Assembly: GCA_950097015.1 (NCBI GenBank)
Contig: CATNEN010000001.1
Coordinates: 3,000,001-3,064,000 of the forward strand
Direction of reading: 5' to 3'
From: Macrostomum hystrix
Taxonomy: Eukaryota > Platyhelminthes > Macrostomidae
Length of the DNA stretch: 64,000 nt
The notes under the pieces were generated by a model. The model was not told the origin of the DNA. It did not search any database and saw nothing but the letters and a program-made list of their open reading frames with translations. Shown here in pieces: positions 50,201 through 54,750 of the stretch (the first letter of the stretch is position 1; each line of letters opens with the position of its first letter). Made by a program: the position numbers and the translations under genes.

Positions 50201-52482
50201 GATATGTATTGAAAAGCATTTGTTATTAGGTGGCCACATTTCTACAAAATCTGCACGCATGGTGTCACGTGTTGGAGCCGCGCGGCGCAGCGCCAAAGCA
50301 TTCTTTCGGCGTTCAACTATCTGCTCTGGAACTTAATCTGCAATTCTTGGGCCTGCACATTCTGTTTGCTCAGCTGAGCGGCCTGGACGCATCCTTCCGC
50401 GATCAGTGGATAATTCGAGACACGGCCGACGATCACGTTGGCACCCAGCGGCCATTGTCCGTCTCAGTCAGCGGTCAACTAGTCTGGGATCAGTTGCACA
50501 TGCTAATGAATCAGTACACTTCGTCTCATCTGGTTAGCACGTTTGACAAGTTGCACAGTTTCTACGCCACTTCGTTTAAGAAACCATTCGTGGAGCTCAA
50601 CGACGAATTTAAGTTCACAATCGAAGAACTACCTGGTAAAAGAAAGAAAACTTCAACAGCTGACCATGGTGTCCATCATCGGCACTGGCAGGTAAAATAA
50701 TTTTTTTGACCTGTCTTATACTACTTATAATGTGACGTAATTTAAGTAGTCAAAGCGTTTTTTATTTCTTTTTAATGACAAAGAAAAATACTTTATTTCA
50801 GCTTCCAACTAGTGTCCTTCAGAGCGCCAAACTGCGCATGTCGCCCAAGCCTAATTCGGATCATCCTAATCTCTACGGCGAATTGAAGATGCACGGTCAG
50901 CATTCGGCGCTGGCACTATTCCAGGGCGATTTCTCTGCCAGACGATGGGGCGTGTTCATGCTGCGCGACTTGCAGCTGAGCTTCGAATCCGAGGCTAGGC
51001 ACAAATTCGACTTGGAAGATAGTCGCTTAGATCTGCGCCAACTCGATCTGTGCATCAACCAGCAGCTCAAATGCTCACTTGGCGGCGACATCAGACAGGA
51101 TCGGAGTCAGAAAGTGCTGGCCGTTATCGCTTGCGTCAGCAATCAAAACAACAAGCATCCGTCGCTAACTAATGCTGTTGCTAGGCAGTGGTTTCAATAT
51201 AGCATCGGTTGTGTCTGCTCGGAGGATATGCAGGTTGGTTCGAATTCAACCGATATGTATCGAAATTTGTTTTGTTTATCTTAGGTTAAACATCGACACA
51301 TGCTATATTATCTTATTTTTCTATATGTAGTGAATTAATTAAATGTCGAAGCCTAACATTCAACAATATTAACATTTTGAAATCAATTTCATTCAAGTTT
51401 AACTTATTCACCTTATGATATAAACTTTTCGTTTCTATGGGTTGTAGCCTAGTGGTTGGTTCGTCGGACTCACGACTTAAAGGTTGTCGCGGGTTCGAAC
51501 CCTGACTCCACTGGAACAATTTGTGTCCTTTAGCAACACACTTAAACTCTGCATTGCTTCAGTTCACACAGCTGTTTAATTTGTACCAGCATCAGCTGGG
51601 GTAATAGAGATAGGATGTCCATGGACTGAACAGCCGTACGCAGCCTTCAGATGCGCCGTGCAATAGCTACAGCTGTGCTGTCGGCTGCACATCTGGCCTA
51701 ATCAGGGCAGGCGTAACCAATTATTATAGTTATTGTTATTCTTGAAGAGACTCTTTTTTCATTTTTTATATTCAGATTCTTTTTGTTATCCGATATGTTT
51801 CGAAAATCGCAATAACCCCCATCCTCATTGGCAAAAGGCCTTCCCCATTCTGGAGTACATCAATCCGCCAGAGTCGGCTGGCCGAGCGCCAACCAGCTTT
51901 CCCGTCACCCTGGAGAGCATCTTTCGCGTGCCCCAGCTGCAGATTGTCCTCATCACTGATCACGACCAGACATACACTGTGCCAAGACTTGACGGCGATC
52001 GCCCCACTGTGCAATGCACTTTTATCGGCTCCAGCACTGGCAACATTATCTACAGCAACAATAGTCAGCATCTGTTGTTCCTGCGCGACCTAATCTTGGA
52101 CAGCATTGGCGAGACTCGAACCGCCAGATCAACCGCCGGTCAGGCCGCGGCCAGCGAGGCCGAAGAAGTTGCCGCCGCCAACACCAGCACGCAGAGTCCG
52201 CTGATGCGAGATTTTCGCACCTTCCAGACTCGCCAGTTTGACAGCACATTTCGCATTCGCACCCAGGAGACCAGCTCCTCAAATATTGTGGTGCTAGATT
52301 ACATATTGAACAATATCGGCATCAAGCACTTCAAGGAGACGATACCGAAGTGGATTCAGCGTGGCTTAATGGACAATTTAGACTCGGTGCTAGCGGGCCT
52401 AATGCACAAATCCATTCACTACATGGCTGACGGAGGTTGCCTAGACGATGAAGAACTCTCCGCATCATCTAATACCAAATGA
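18464..52482 (+). CDS. BLTP1: BLTP1 (KIAA1109/Tweek) bridge-like lipid-transfer protein, 31-exon gene
   Basis: Joining 31 exons gives one uninterrupted 14,505-base frame (4,834 residues plus stop; human BLTP1 about 5,005). Every junction is GT-AG and the phases agree throughout. Similarity to the family runs end to end: an N-terminal membrane helix, Y-H-W-Y-N-R-T, Y-G-P-W-A-D-R-Q-R, V-K-E-N-Y-F-G, G-H-A-M-F-S with L-E-Y-A-W-L-I, L-W-F-L-W-P with C-G-C-L-G-G-C, L-N-L-L-S-T-type, W-Y-R-R-A with R-L-F-L-G, and the C-terminal D-Y-I-L-N-N-I-G with I-P-K-W-I-Q-R-G. BLTP1 proteins are ER-anchored rods with a hydrophobic groove that carries phospholipids between membranes at contact sites; Drosophila tweek acts in synaptic vesicle recycling. 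Odd points are large Gly/Ala/Ser/Gln insertions and satellite-filled introns. Exact splice sites are my reading and need transcript data. Confidence 0.93.
18780..19550. repeat. 20-bp minisatellite in BLTP1 intron 1
   Basis: Unit AATGATTCTCAAACGACTCA with variants, and some 6-base sub-repeats (CGACTCAAA). It occupies nearly all of the intron 18756-19637. It is related in sequence to the repeats in the PARP16-like intron. Confidence 0.97.
19638..20367 (+). CDS. BLTP1: BLTP1-like exon 2
   Basis: Residues 98-340. Family motifs I-A-I-F-S-G-R-I-K-F-R-N and C-R-L-Y-G-A-E-Y-H-W-Y-N-R-T-E-V-Y bracket a Gly/Ala/Ser insertion of about 110 residues not expected in the family. A CAG tract (20188-20232) codes for about 15 Gln. 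Donor GCTGA|GTTAGT, phase 2. Confidence 0.88.
20449..20518 (+). CDS. BLTP1: BLTP1-like exon 3
   Basis: Residues 341-364. Short exon after ATTTCAG, reading W-R-E-L-I-P-V-I-R-L-E-I-E-T. It matches the W-R-S-L-I-P-V-I-K motif of BLTP1. Donor ACC|GTAAGT, phase 0. Confidence 0.88.
20588..20784 (+). CDS. BLTP1: BLTP1-like exon 4
   Basis: Residues 365-429. G-R-F-I-I-G-N-H opens it, aligning with the family G-R-L-A-F-G-N-H. Preceded by a 69-base intron; donor CTGA|GTGAGT, phase 2. Confidence 0.88.
21012..21183. mobile_element. Interspersed repeat B fragment in BLTP1 intron 4
   Basis: Shares GTTTGCCTCTCG, CCAAAT/GATGTGCCATCGCCCT and GTGGCTTGTCG with the longer copy at 23310-23655. Its nature is unknown. 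Confidence 0.5.
21213..21761 (+). CDS. BLTP1: BLTP1-like exon 5
   Basis: Residues 430-612. It carries W-D-E-P-G-L and C-Y-G-P-W-A-D-R-Q-R-E-H-L-W, among the most diagnostic family motifs, then Q-P-G-E-R-R-Q. A short Gly/Ala insertion lies between. Acceptor TTCTCAG, donor CTTC|GTAAGG. Confidence 0.93.
21795..22845. repeat. 35-bp minisatellite in BLTP1 intron 5
   Basis: About 30 units of GGAATCAATGGGATAAGCGG plus ATTATCTGATCCTGA. Toward the 3' end (22540-22810) a higher-order form alternates with GGAAATATGGCCCTAAAGAA. The array spans nearly the whole intron. Confidence 0.97.
22881..23166 (+). CDS. BLTP1: BLTP1-like exon 6
   Basis: Residues 613-708. Contains H-K-N-F-F-K-A-L-A-D-D-W and L-P-Y-T-Y-K-I, like the family Q-K-N-F-F-T-D-L-I-Q-D-W. 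The acceptor ACCTTCAG is chosen because it alone fits phase 2 of exon 5. Confidence 0.88.
23310..23655. mobile_element. Interspersed repeat B, longest copy, in BLTP1 intron 6
   Basis: Recognisable blocks are GGCCAACCTCCAAGGCACAG, GTGTGCTCAGGAGTCAGCGG and CTCGCTGGCTGCGGGTCTAG, ending in an (ATT) run at 23632-23656. Fragments recur in introns 4, 11 and 23. The A/T-rich tail suggests a retrotransposed SINE-like element. Confidence 0.55.
23668..24135 (+). CDS. BLTP1: BLTP1-like exon 7
   Basis: Residues 709-864, phase 0 at both ends. Contains N-D-Y-N-W-L-D-N-S, P-G-W-I-D-C and F-T-Y-Y-P-M, matching H-N-W-I-D-C, S-G-W-V-E-C and Y-T-W-H-P of human BLTP1. Confidence 0.9.
24200..24760. repeat. Pyrimidine-rich degenerate repeat in BLTP1 intron 7
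   Basis: Loose units near TTTCTCCCATTTCTCCTC. It fills most of the intron 24136-24967 and gives the whole intron the look of an extended polypyrimidine tract. Confidence 0.9.
24968..25471 (+). CDS. BLTP1: BLTP1-like exon 8
   Basis: Residues 865-1032, 168 codons in phase 0. Contains F-I-H-V-K-E-N-Y-F-G and, later, R-D-W-R-P-F and L-P-L-C-P-T-V-F, like the family C-I-K-E-N-Y-F-G and P-E-C-P-T-A-F. Confidence 0.9.
25530..26260. repeat. 30-bp minisatellite in BLTP1 intron 8
   Basis: Unit ATTGAGCACACTTGATGATG plus TCGCATCATA, near-identical in the middle (25640-25880) and diverged at both flanks, as expected if the core was homogenised most recently. Confidence 0.97.
26306..26506 (+). CDS. BLTP1: BLTP1-like exon 9
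   Basis: Residues 1033-1099. V-R-G-H-A-M-F-S, then L-E-Y-A-W-L-I-E-V and L-P-Q-L-A-G. Almost the same order as human A-H-A-M-F-S, L-E-Y-A-W-L-I-D-V, A-P-Q-L-A-C. Confidence 0.93.
26755..27470. repeat. 26-bp minisatellite in BLTP1 intron 9
   Basis: Unit AAACTAGGTTAAAGTACAAA plus TTACTG, about 27 copies. It often carries the alternate ACTAGTTTAAAG. Confidence 0.97.
27610..27939 (+). CDS. BLTP1: BLTP1-like exon 10
   Basis: Residues 1100-1209. D-R-I-C-V-H-G begins it, then L-K-Y-K-L-L-R-L-S-I-D and L-S-N-C-N-L-H, matching C-Q-H-G-I-D, L-K-Y-T-M-I-R-L and V-A-N-C-N-L-H. Acceptor CACTATAG. Confidence 0.9.
28203..28276 (-). other. Degenerate tRNA-like sequence in BLTP1 intron 10
   Basis: On the minus strand it has an A-box-like TAGCTGAGTGACTAAG, an anticodon-loop-like CATTGTAAT (TGT, Thr-type) and a B box GGTTCGAATC. 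The anticodon stem does not pair well, so it is a relic and not a functional tRNA gene. Confidence 0.5.
28368..28721 (+). CDS. BLTP1: BLTP1-like exon 11
   Basis: Residues 1210-1327. L-W-F-L-W-P, C-G-C-L-G-G-C-A-F-F-G and a following G-F-Y segment are direct counterparts of the family R-L-W-F-L-W-P and C-G-C-L-G-G-C-R-F-F-G. Confidence 0.94.
28850..29430. repeat. 21-bp minisatellite in BLTP1 intron 11
   Basis: Unit ATTGATATCTAATATTATCC plus C, with an EcoRV-type palindrome GATATC in most units. The 21-base unit keeps frames open on both strands (I-P-L-I-S-N and I-R-Y-Q-W-D-N), which are artefacts. Confidence 0.97.
29440..29600. mobile_element. Interspersed repeat B fragment in BLTP1 intron 11
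   Basis: GGGCCAACCTTCCAAGGCAC, then GAGAGTGTACACTGCCTG and GTGTGTACTCGAGAGTC, a diverged copy of the 23310-23655 element. Confidence 0.5.
29639..29946 (+). CDS. BLTP1: BLTP1-like exon 12
   Basis: Residues 1328-1429. Mostly Ser/Gln-rich linker, the part of the protein that is disordered and poorly conserved in the family too. Fits by phase (0 in, 2 out; donor CACAG|GTGAGC). Confidence 0.8.
29990..30550. repeat. 24-bp minisatellite with 48-bp higher-order period, BLTP1 intron 12
   Basis: Units ATTAAGTGACTCATTTACCT plus GCTT alternate with ATTAAGTCACTCATCTACTT plus GCT, making a two-unit higher-order repeat in the 3' half. Confidence 0.96.
30723..32274 (+). CDS. BLTP1: BLTP1-like exon 13 (largest)
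   Basis: Residues 1430-1947. Begins R-Y-M-P-D-Y-T-P with acidic and Ser-rich low complexity, then the conserved V-A-V-V-R-L-R-R-R-V-D-L-L-V-T-P-I-A and L-P-R-L-C-V-C-F-L-Q, like T-V-D-V-V-L-T-P-L and I-P-K-V-N-L-C-L-L-Q. I-H-G-Q-L-R-R-L near the end matches V-H-G-Q-L-R-G-L. Confidence 0.92.
32275..32476 (+). other. BLTP1 intron 13 with short degenerate repeat
   Basis: Loose copies of TTGTCAGTAGTTTATCAG. Donor GAG|GTGCGG and acceptor CATCTGCAG. Confidence 0.7.
32477..32765 (+). CDS. BLTP1: BLTP1-like exon 14
   Basis: Residues 1948-2043. A-I-S-K-S-R-V-F-F-N-F and G-W-I-M-F-E-C-G-L-E-D-L, matching the family F-E-K-S-K-V-L-F and W-G-W-I-M-F-E-C-G-L-E-N-L almost exactly. Donor GCCG|GTGAGA, phase 1. 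Confidence 0.94.
32775..33245. repeat. 30-bp minisatellite in BLTP1 intron 14
   Basis: About 16 units of GGATTTTCACCTGGATTGAT plus TTTGGGATTC. It begins within 10 bases of the 5' splice site. Confidence 0.97.
33395..34380 (+). CDS. BLTP1: BLTP1-like exon 15
   Basis: Residues 2044-2372. An Ala-rich start, then V-R-T-V-W-L-R-F-A-A-P, W-N-L-L-S-T-M-T-P-T-I-G-A-W and F-T-V-L-R-H-Y-L. These match I-W-F-S-F-A-A-P, L-N-L-L-S-T-A-T-P-A-V-G-A-W and C-N-I-L-H-H-Y-L. Confidence 0.93.
34424..35121. repeat. CGATACATATCG motifs in BLTP1 introns 15 and 16
   Basis: Copies at 34424, 34473 and 35110 and a variant at 34962, usually after TTTT. This is the reverse complement of the motif in introns 26-30. Confidence 0.8.
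34680..34937 (+). CDS. BLTP1: BLTP1-like exon 16
   Basis: Residues 2373-2458. Acidic/Ala-rich coiled region, then P-V-L-F-R-P-L-L-D-V-A, like V-V-F-K-P-L-L-S in human. Phase 0 on both sides. Confidence 0.87.
35156..35734 (+). CDS. BLTP1: BLTP1-like exon 17
   Basis: Residues 2459-2651. F-R-I-D-I-V-E-S matches the family L-R-A-D-I-V-D-S. Y-C-T-V-T-V and R-L-V-H-Q-F-V-T-M follow, then a Gly/Ser tract. Acceptor TTTACCAG. Confidence 0.9.
35785..36256. mobile_element. Inverted-repeat DNA element C, copy 1, flanked by TTAA (BLTP1 intron 17)
   Basis: The element (35789-36252, 464 bases) starts CAGTAGGACTACCAAG and ends CTTGGTAGTTCTACTG, near-perfect inverted ends. It is flanked on both sides by TTAA (35785-35788, 36253-36256). 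The interior has no ORF. Related copies lie at 43872 and 58333. Confidence 0.78.
36263..36292 (+). other. tRNA T-arm-like sequence beside element C copy 1
   Basis: GTCGTGGGTTCGAATCCGCA, a B-box-type motif directly after the TTAA flank, with no D arm visible. Confidence 0.35.
36320..37356 (+). CDS. BLTP1: BLTP1-like exon 18
   Basis: Residues 2652-2996. A-L-C-W-N-L-L-D-D-F, a Gln-rich linker encoded by CAG runs (36684-36810), then Q-T-C-T-S-L-H-I-G-E and G-L-G-R-I-E-I-R-I-P-H-H-P-V-M-L-H. The last matches I-S-I-N-I-P-Q-H-P-A-T-L-H of the family. Donor CTCG|GTTAGT, phase 2. Confidence 0.92.
37375..37920. repeat. 20-bp then 15-bp minisatellites in BLTP1 intron 18
   Basis: First TGTGTACTTTTGTCCATTTC (37390-37570), then units of TCTACTTCTCTCGTG (37600-37900): two unrelated satellites back to back in one intron. 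Confidence 0.96.
37969..38488 (+). CDS. BLTP1: BLTP1-like exon 19
   Basis: Residues 2997-3170. An Ala-rich low-complexity start, then M-K-V-K-A-Q-L-A-G-L and F-P-S-S-Y-L-V-A, equivalents of L-K-F-S-A-M-L-D-G-I and G-K-Y-I-M-E. Phases 2 and 0 fit its neighbours. Confidence 0.88.
38520..39190. repeat. 56-bp minisatellite in BLTP1 intron 19
   Basis: About 12 units with internal blocks GAGGGATGAGATTTCGAGAT, AAATCTAAGGAGGTGAGATT and GAAGTTGGTCATA. Each unit carries AGGTGAGA, a close match to a consensus 5' splice site. Confidence 0.97.
39542..39925 (+). CDS. BLTP1: BLTP1-like exon 20
   Basis: Residues 3171-3298. V-F-M-K-E-I-N-E-I-I-Q-K-M-A-G is nearly identical to the family V-F-M-K-E-V-N-E-V-I-Q-K-V-S-G. 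It is followed by a CAG-coded Gln tract (39690-39714). Confidence 0.94.
40083..40390 (+). mobile_element. tRNA-derived SINE, full copy 4, in BLTP1 intron 20
   Basis: Head GAGGTTGTAGTCTTGTGGTT with GTGGGTTCGATTCC, full body with CAGTCCATGGACTGATCAGC and GCTGTGCTGTCGGCTGCACA, ending at ACAGGTGTAATCAATTATTA with an ATT-rich tail. Same strand as the host gene. Confidence 0.9.
40566..40781 (+). CDS. BLTP1: BLTP1-like exon 21
   Basis: Residues 3299-3370, 72 codons. The end F-S-V-Q-K-P-H aligns with I-T-L-N-R-P. Acceptor TTGACAG, donor CAC|GTGAGT. Confidence 0.88.
40845..41240. repeat. 32-bp minisatellite in BLTP1 intron 21
   Basis: Unit AATCTGACTCTCACATTGAG plus AAACTTTCTCCC, about 12 copies. Confidence 0.96.
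41372..41704 (+). CDS. BLTP1: BLTP1-like exon 22
   Basis: Residues 3371-3481. I-Y-I-E-A-E-A-V-N-K-A-L-V-L-L-N-Y aligns with I-V-Y-A-Q-P-V-A-F-D-R-A-V-L-F-W-L-N-Y. F-L-Q-L-T at the end matches the family. The acceptor TTAAATCAG is the only nearby AG that keeps phase. A His-rich run (H-H-H-H-P-H) lies inside. Confidence 0.88.
41800..42730. repeat. 28-bp minisatellite in BLTP1 intron 22
   Basis: Unit TGTGCTCCTTTCTGGTTTCT plus TAGAATTA, cleanest between 42000 and 42600. Each unit holds CTTTCTGGTTTCTTAG, which looks like a 3' splice site (pyrimidine tract plus TAG). Confidence 0.96.
43053..43861 (+). CDS. BLTP1: BLTP1-like exon 23
   Basis: Residues 3482-3750. V-E-D-F-G-I-A-L opens it (family V-N-D-L-G-I-C-L). 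Then F-A-N-F-C-L-R-F-E-D-D-F, S-S-E-D-W-K-P-E and W-Q-M-H-G-L-D-I-H-L-D-V-N-I-G-K-R-L-K, matching N-F-C-I-R-F, D-D-W-K-P-E and C-G-I-D-V-H-M-D-P-N-I-G-K-R-L. Confidence 0.95.
43872..44391. mobile_element. Inverted-repeat DNA element C, copy 2 (BLTP1 intron 23)
   Basis: Starts CAGTAGGACTGCCAAG and ends TTGGTAGTTCTATTG. The flanks are TCAA and TTCA, not a clean TTAA pair. The 3' half (44260-44385) is repeat B sequence, so one element may have inserted in or recombined with the other. Confidence 0.68.
45060..46880. repeat. 34-bp minisatellite, about 53 units, in BLTP1 intron 23
   Basis: Unit CATAATACTCCAAGATCGTG plus GGTTTTAAACTGCT. Up to about 46,500 units vary at two sites (GATCG/GATCC, AAAC/AGAC). 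From 46,505 they switch to a GATACCGAGTTTTAGAC subfamily. Confidence 0.98.
47567..47644 (+). CDS. BLTP1: BLTP1-like exon 24
   Basis: Residues 3751-3776, a 78-base exon. N-L-A-R-S-Q-R-L-S-S and F-G-S-K, a basic segment like the family R-R-S-S-M-R. It is accepted mainly because phase (2 in, 2 out) and splice sites fit both neighbours. Confidence 0.75.
47764..48190 (+). CDS. BLTP1: BLTP1-like exon 25
   Basis: Residues 3777-3919. L-D-L-S-V-V-V-R-V-N-S-G-K-C-L-L-H-P matches L-D-I-R-V-E-I-D-S-G-K-C-V-L-H-P. Phase 2 in, 0 out (GACAG|GTGAGT). Confidence 0.92.
48196..48365 (-). other. Two tandem tRNA-like relics in BLTP1 intron 25
   Basis: Read on the minus strand, two B boxes of the form CCCGGGTTCGARTCC (plus 48210-48224 and 48290-48304) each follow a GCGC-type D/anticodon region. 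Acceptor stems do not pair, so these are probably tRNA pseudogenes or SINE heads. Confidence 0.5.
48446..48862 (+). CDS. BLTP1: BLTP1-like exon 26
   Basis: Residues 3920-4058. Y-A-S-I-V-L-Q-S-L, L-L-D-Y-L-E-Q-S-L-E and F-D-V-P-V-D-V-V-V-S-I-R-V-E-P-S, like V-A-L-Q-S-L, L-L-D-F-L-E-K-A-L-E and P-V-D-V-V-V-Y-V-R-V-Q-P-S. Confidence 0.95.
48890..49101. repeat. CGATATGTATCG motif cluster, BLTP1 intron 26
   Basis: Copies at 48890, 49056 and 49090, with a variant at 48979, usually within CCGATATGTATCGAAA. Arms CGATA/TATCG form an inverted repeat around TG. Confidence 0.85.
48961..48976 (+). repeat. Copy of the first 16 bases of exon 27 inside intron 26
   Basis: GAGGGACTGAATCCAG, preceded by TTTTAAG, is identical to the first 16 bases of exon 27 (49181-49196), which follow TTGTACAG. 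The two copies are 220 bases apart and could act as alternative acceptors. Confidence 0.85.
49181..49677 (+). CDS. BLTP1: BLTP1-like exon 27
   Basis: Residues 4059-4223. A Pro/Ser-rich start, then G-C-L-R-G-F-S-V-Y-V-Y, I-A-L-S-A-V-C-S-L-S and F-P-K-S-W-Y-R-R-A-L-V-R. The last corresponds to F-P-R-A-W-Y-R-R-S-I-A-R. Donor GTCAG|GTAGGT. Confidence 0.94.
49713..49799. repeat. CGATATGTATCG motif cluster, BLTP1 intron 27
   Basis: Copies at 49749 and 49788 and a diverged one at about 49713, each followed by AAA, as CACCCGATATGTATCGAAA. Confidence 0.85.
49856..50150 (+). CDS. BLTP1: BLTP1-like exon 28
   Basis: Residues 4224-4322. R-R-L-F-L-G-E-E continues the family R-R-L-F-L-G motif, then T-W-E-T-L-V-V-F-S-M and I-G-R-S-Q-L, like P-W-E-T-L-V-V-F-A-I and L-G-R-S-Q-L. 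Confidence 0.95.
50230..50691 (+). CDS. BLTP1: BLTP1-like exon 29
   Basis: Residues 4323-4476. F-R-D-Q-W-I-I matches L-Q-D-E-W-K-V, V-S-G-Q-L-V-W-D matches V-H-G-D-L-K-W-D, and H-H-R-H-W at the end equals the family H-H-R-H-W. Confidence 0.94.
50802..51233 (+). CDS. BLTP1: BLTP1-like exon 30
   Basis: Residues 4477-4620. G-E-L-K-M-H-G-Q-H-S-A-L-A-L-F-Q-G corresponds to G-S-M-S-L-H-G-N-H-M-T-L-A-C-F-H-G. A-R-Q-W-F-Q-Y matches V-K-E-W-F-N-Y. Confidence 0.92.
51439..51735 (+). mobile_element. tRNA-derived SINE, copy 5, in BLTP1 intron 30
   Basis: GGGTTGTAGCCTAGTGGTTG head, GCGGGTTCGAACCC B box, CCACTGGAACAATTTGTGTC and GCAGCCTTCAGATGCGCC, ending GGGCAGGCGTAACCAATTAT. Part of the GGGTGTGGCGTC block is deleted. 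Confidence 0.88.
51838..52482 (+). CDS. BLTP1: BLTP1-like exon 31 (C-terminus)
   Basis: Residues 4621-4834 and TGA. V-V-L-D-Y-I-L-N-N-I-G-I-K-H-F and T-I-P-K-W-I-Q-R-G-L-M-D-N-L-D mirror the family C-terminus V-D-Y-I-L-Q-K-L-G and T-I-P-K-W-L-Q-R-G-V-M-D-P-L-D. The acceptor GGCAAAAG keeps phase 0; the upstream TATATTCAG (51776) would not. Confidence 0.93.
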   Translation, partial: AFPILEYINPPESAGRAPTSFPVTLESIFRVPQLQIVLITDHDQTYTVPRLDGDRPTVQCTFIGSSTGNIIYSNNSQHLLFLRDLILDSIGETRTARSTAGQAAASEAEEVAAANTSTQSPLMRDFRTFQTRQFDSTFRIRTQETSSSNIVVLDYILNNIGIKHFKETIPKWIQRGLMDNLDSVLAGLMHKSIHYMADGGCLDDEELSASSNTK

Positions 52483-53609
52483 GGTATTAAAAATGGCTTT
52501 TTGCGTGTTATTTCCTTTAAGAAAACTTATCTAATGATTGTCCCGGTTTTTTAATTCAAACGTGCCTACTCATTAGTAGGATTGTTTGCGACGCTTTTTT
52601 GCGACAAAAAATAATGACGTCATTCTTTAAAAATTACTGCACTACTTTTTTGTAGGAAAATTAGCTTGTTAATTATATTTCTTGTATACATAATTTTTAA
52701 GTACATCGATTAATTACAATGAGACAGACAAATTAATAGCAAATTGAATTGACGTCATTATATCCGAATGTTTATTAAAAATGTTTTTACATACCTGGAA
52801 TTCAAGCAAACTAACGTTTGGCCATGCCTATGTAAAAACTCACCCCAAAGTAGCTAATATAAGCAGAATTCAATTGGTTCTGCTTTCGGCGTCATTAGTT
52901 TCGAAATAACCCACAAAGTAATCGAATTGTCTGTTTTTGTAAGTTCGTTTTCGATTTGTTAGTTATGGTGTAAAAAAAATAAATTCAAAAAATTCCCACG
53001 CTGGTTCCCTGACAAAATCTGTTTTAATTTGTTGCTTTTCAAAATATTATTAATTATGCGCGTCATTTTACTACTTATCTCCCAGTAAGAATCAGTAGTA
53101 TCGATATGTTTATTTCTTGCTCTATTCTTGTGTCATTACTAAAAGTTGTAACTGAGTTTCGTGACAGATATGAATAGACACTTTCCTATGGTATTACTCG
53201 CAGATTTTTTTGCGGCGAGTAGTATCATAAGAATATTGATAATTTTCAATAACTTATTTGTCTGTTTCCATTTTGCATAGCCTAAAACTAGTAGAATTTA
53301 AATTTAATTTTTGCCTCCGCTATTCCTCTGTACAGGCCAGTAAATTAATGACATTAGTTGGTAATTTTCATTCGACTCTATTTTGTTAGTCTGTGTTCCC
53401 AATCCAAGTATATTTTCTTTTTGTTTGTTTTAATTCAAATCGAATCAAAATACATTGGATTAATTTCAACTTTTAAGCAGCAGTTTTTCTGCAAGGCTTT
53501 ATAATTGCAGCACTAGGCTGGCTTTTAAACTATATTATAGATCTCTGAATTTCTTGATAATATTCATTTTAGCTGTGTGGTTCATAAACTCCTTATTTTT
53601 AATTAGTTT

Positions 53610-54750
53610 GTCAGTTTGACAGCGATAATCCTTTGACAGATTCTCAGTTTGACAGCGATAATCCTTTGACAGACTCTCAGTTTGACAACGATAATCCTTT
53701 GACAGATTCTCAGTTTGACAACGATAATCCTTTGACAGACTCTCAGTTTGACAACGATAATCCTTTGACAGATTCTCAGTTTGACAACGAGAATCCTTTG
53801 ACAGACTCTTAGTTTGACAACGATAATCCTTTGACAGATTCTCAGTTTGACAATGATAATCCTTTGACAGACTCTCAGTTTGACAATGATAATCCTTTGA
53901 CAGACTCTCAGTTTGACAACGATAATCCTTTGACAGATTCTCAGTTTGACAATGATAATCCTTTGACAGATTCTCAGTTTGACAATGATAATCCTTTGAC
54001 AGATTCTCAGTTTGACAATGATAATCCTTTGACAGATTCTCAGTTTGACAATGATAATCCTTTGACAGACTCTCAGTTTGACAACGATAATCCTTTGACA
54101 GATTCTCAGTTTGGCAATGATAATCCTTTGACAGATTCTCAGTTTGACAGCGATAATCCTTTGACAGACTCTCAGTTTGACAATGATAATCCTTTGACAG
54201 ATTCTCAGTTTGACAACGATAATCCTTTGACAGACTCTCAGTTTGACAACGATAATCCTTTGACAGATTCTCAGTTTTACAATGATAATCCTTTGACAGA
54301 TTCTCAGTTTGACAGCGATAATCCTTTGACAGACTCTCAGTTTGACAATGATAATCCTTTGACAGACTCTCAGTTTGACAACGATAATCCTTTGACAGAT
54401 TCTCAGTCTGACAGCGATAATCCTTTGACAGATTCTCAGTTTGACAACGATAATCCTTTGACAGATTCTCAGTTTGATGACAATAATCCTTTGACAGATT
54501 CTCAGTTTGATGACGATAATCCTTTGACAGATTCTCAGTTTGATGACGATAATCCTTTGACAGATTCTCAGTTTGATGACGATAATCCTTTGACAGACTC
54601 TCAGTTTGCCAACGATAATCCTTTGACATATTCTCAGTTTGACAACGATAATCCCTTGACAGATTCTCAGTTTGACAATGATAATCCTTTGACAGATTCT
54701 CAGTTTGACAGCGATAATCCTTTGACAGATTCTCAGTTTGACAGCGATAA
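53610..54750. repeat. 33-bp minisatellite, about 34 units
   Basis: Unit CGATAATCCTTTGACAGATT plus CTCAGTTTGACAA. With a unit divisible by three, long frames stay open on both strands (T-D-S-Q-F-D-N-D-N-P-L on plus; two minus frames). No start context, splice site or family supports a protein. Confidence 0.97.
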
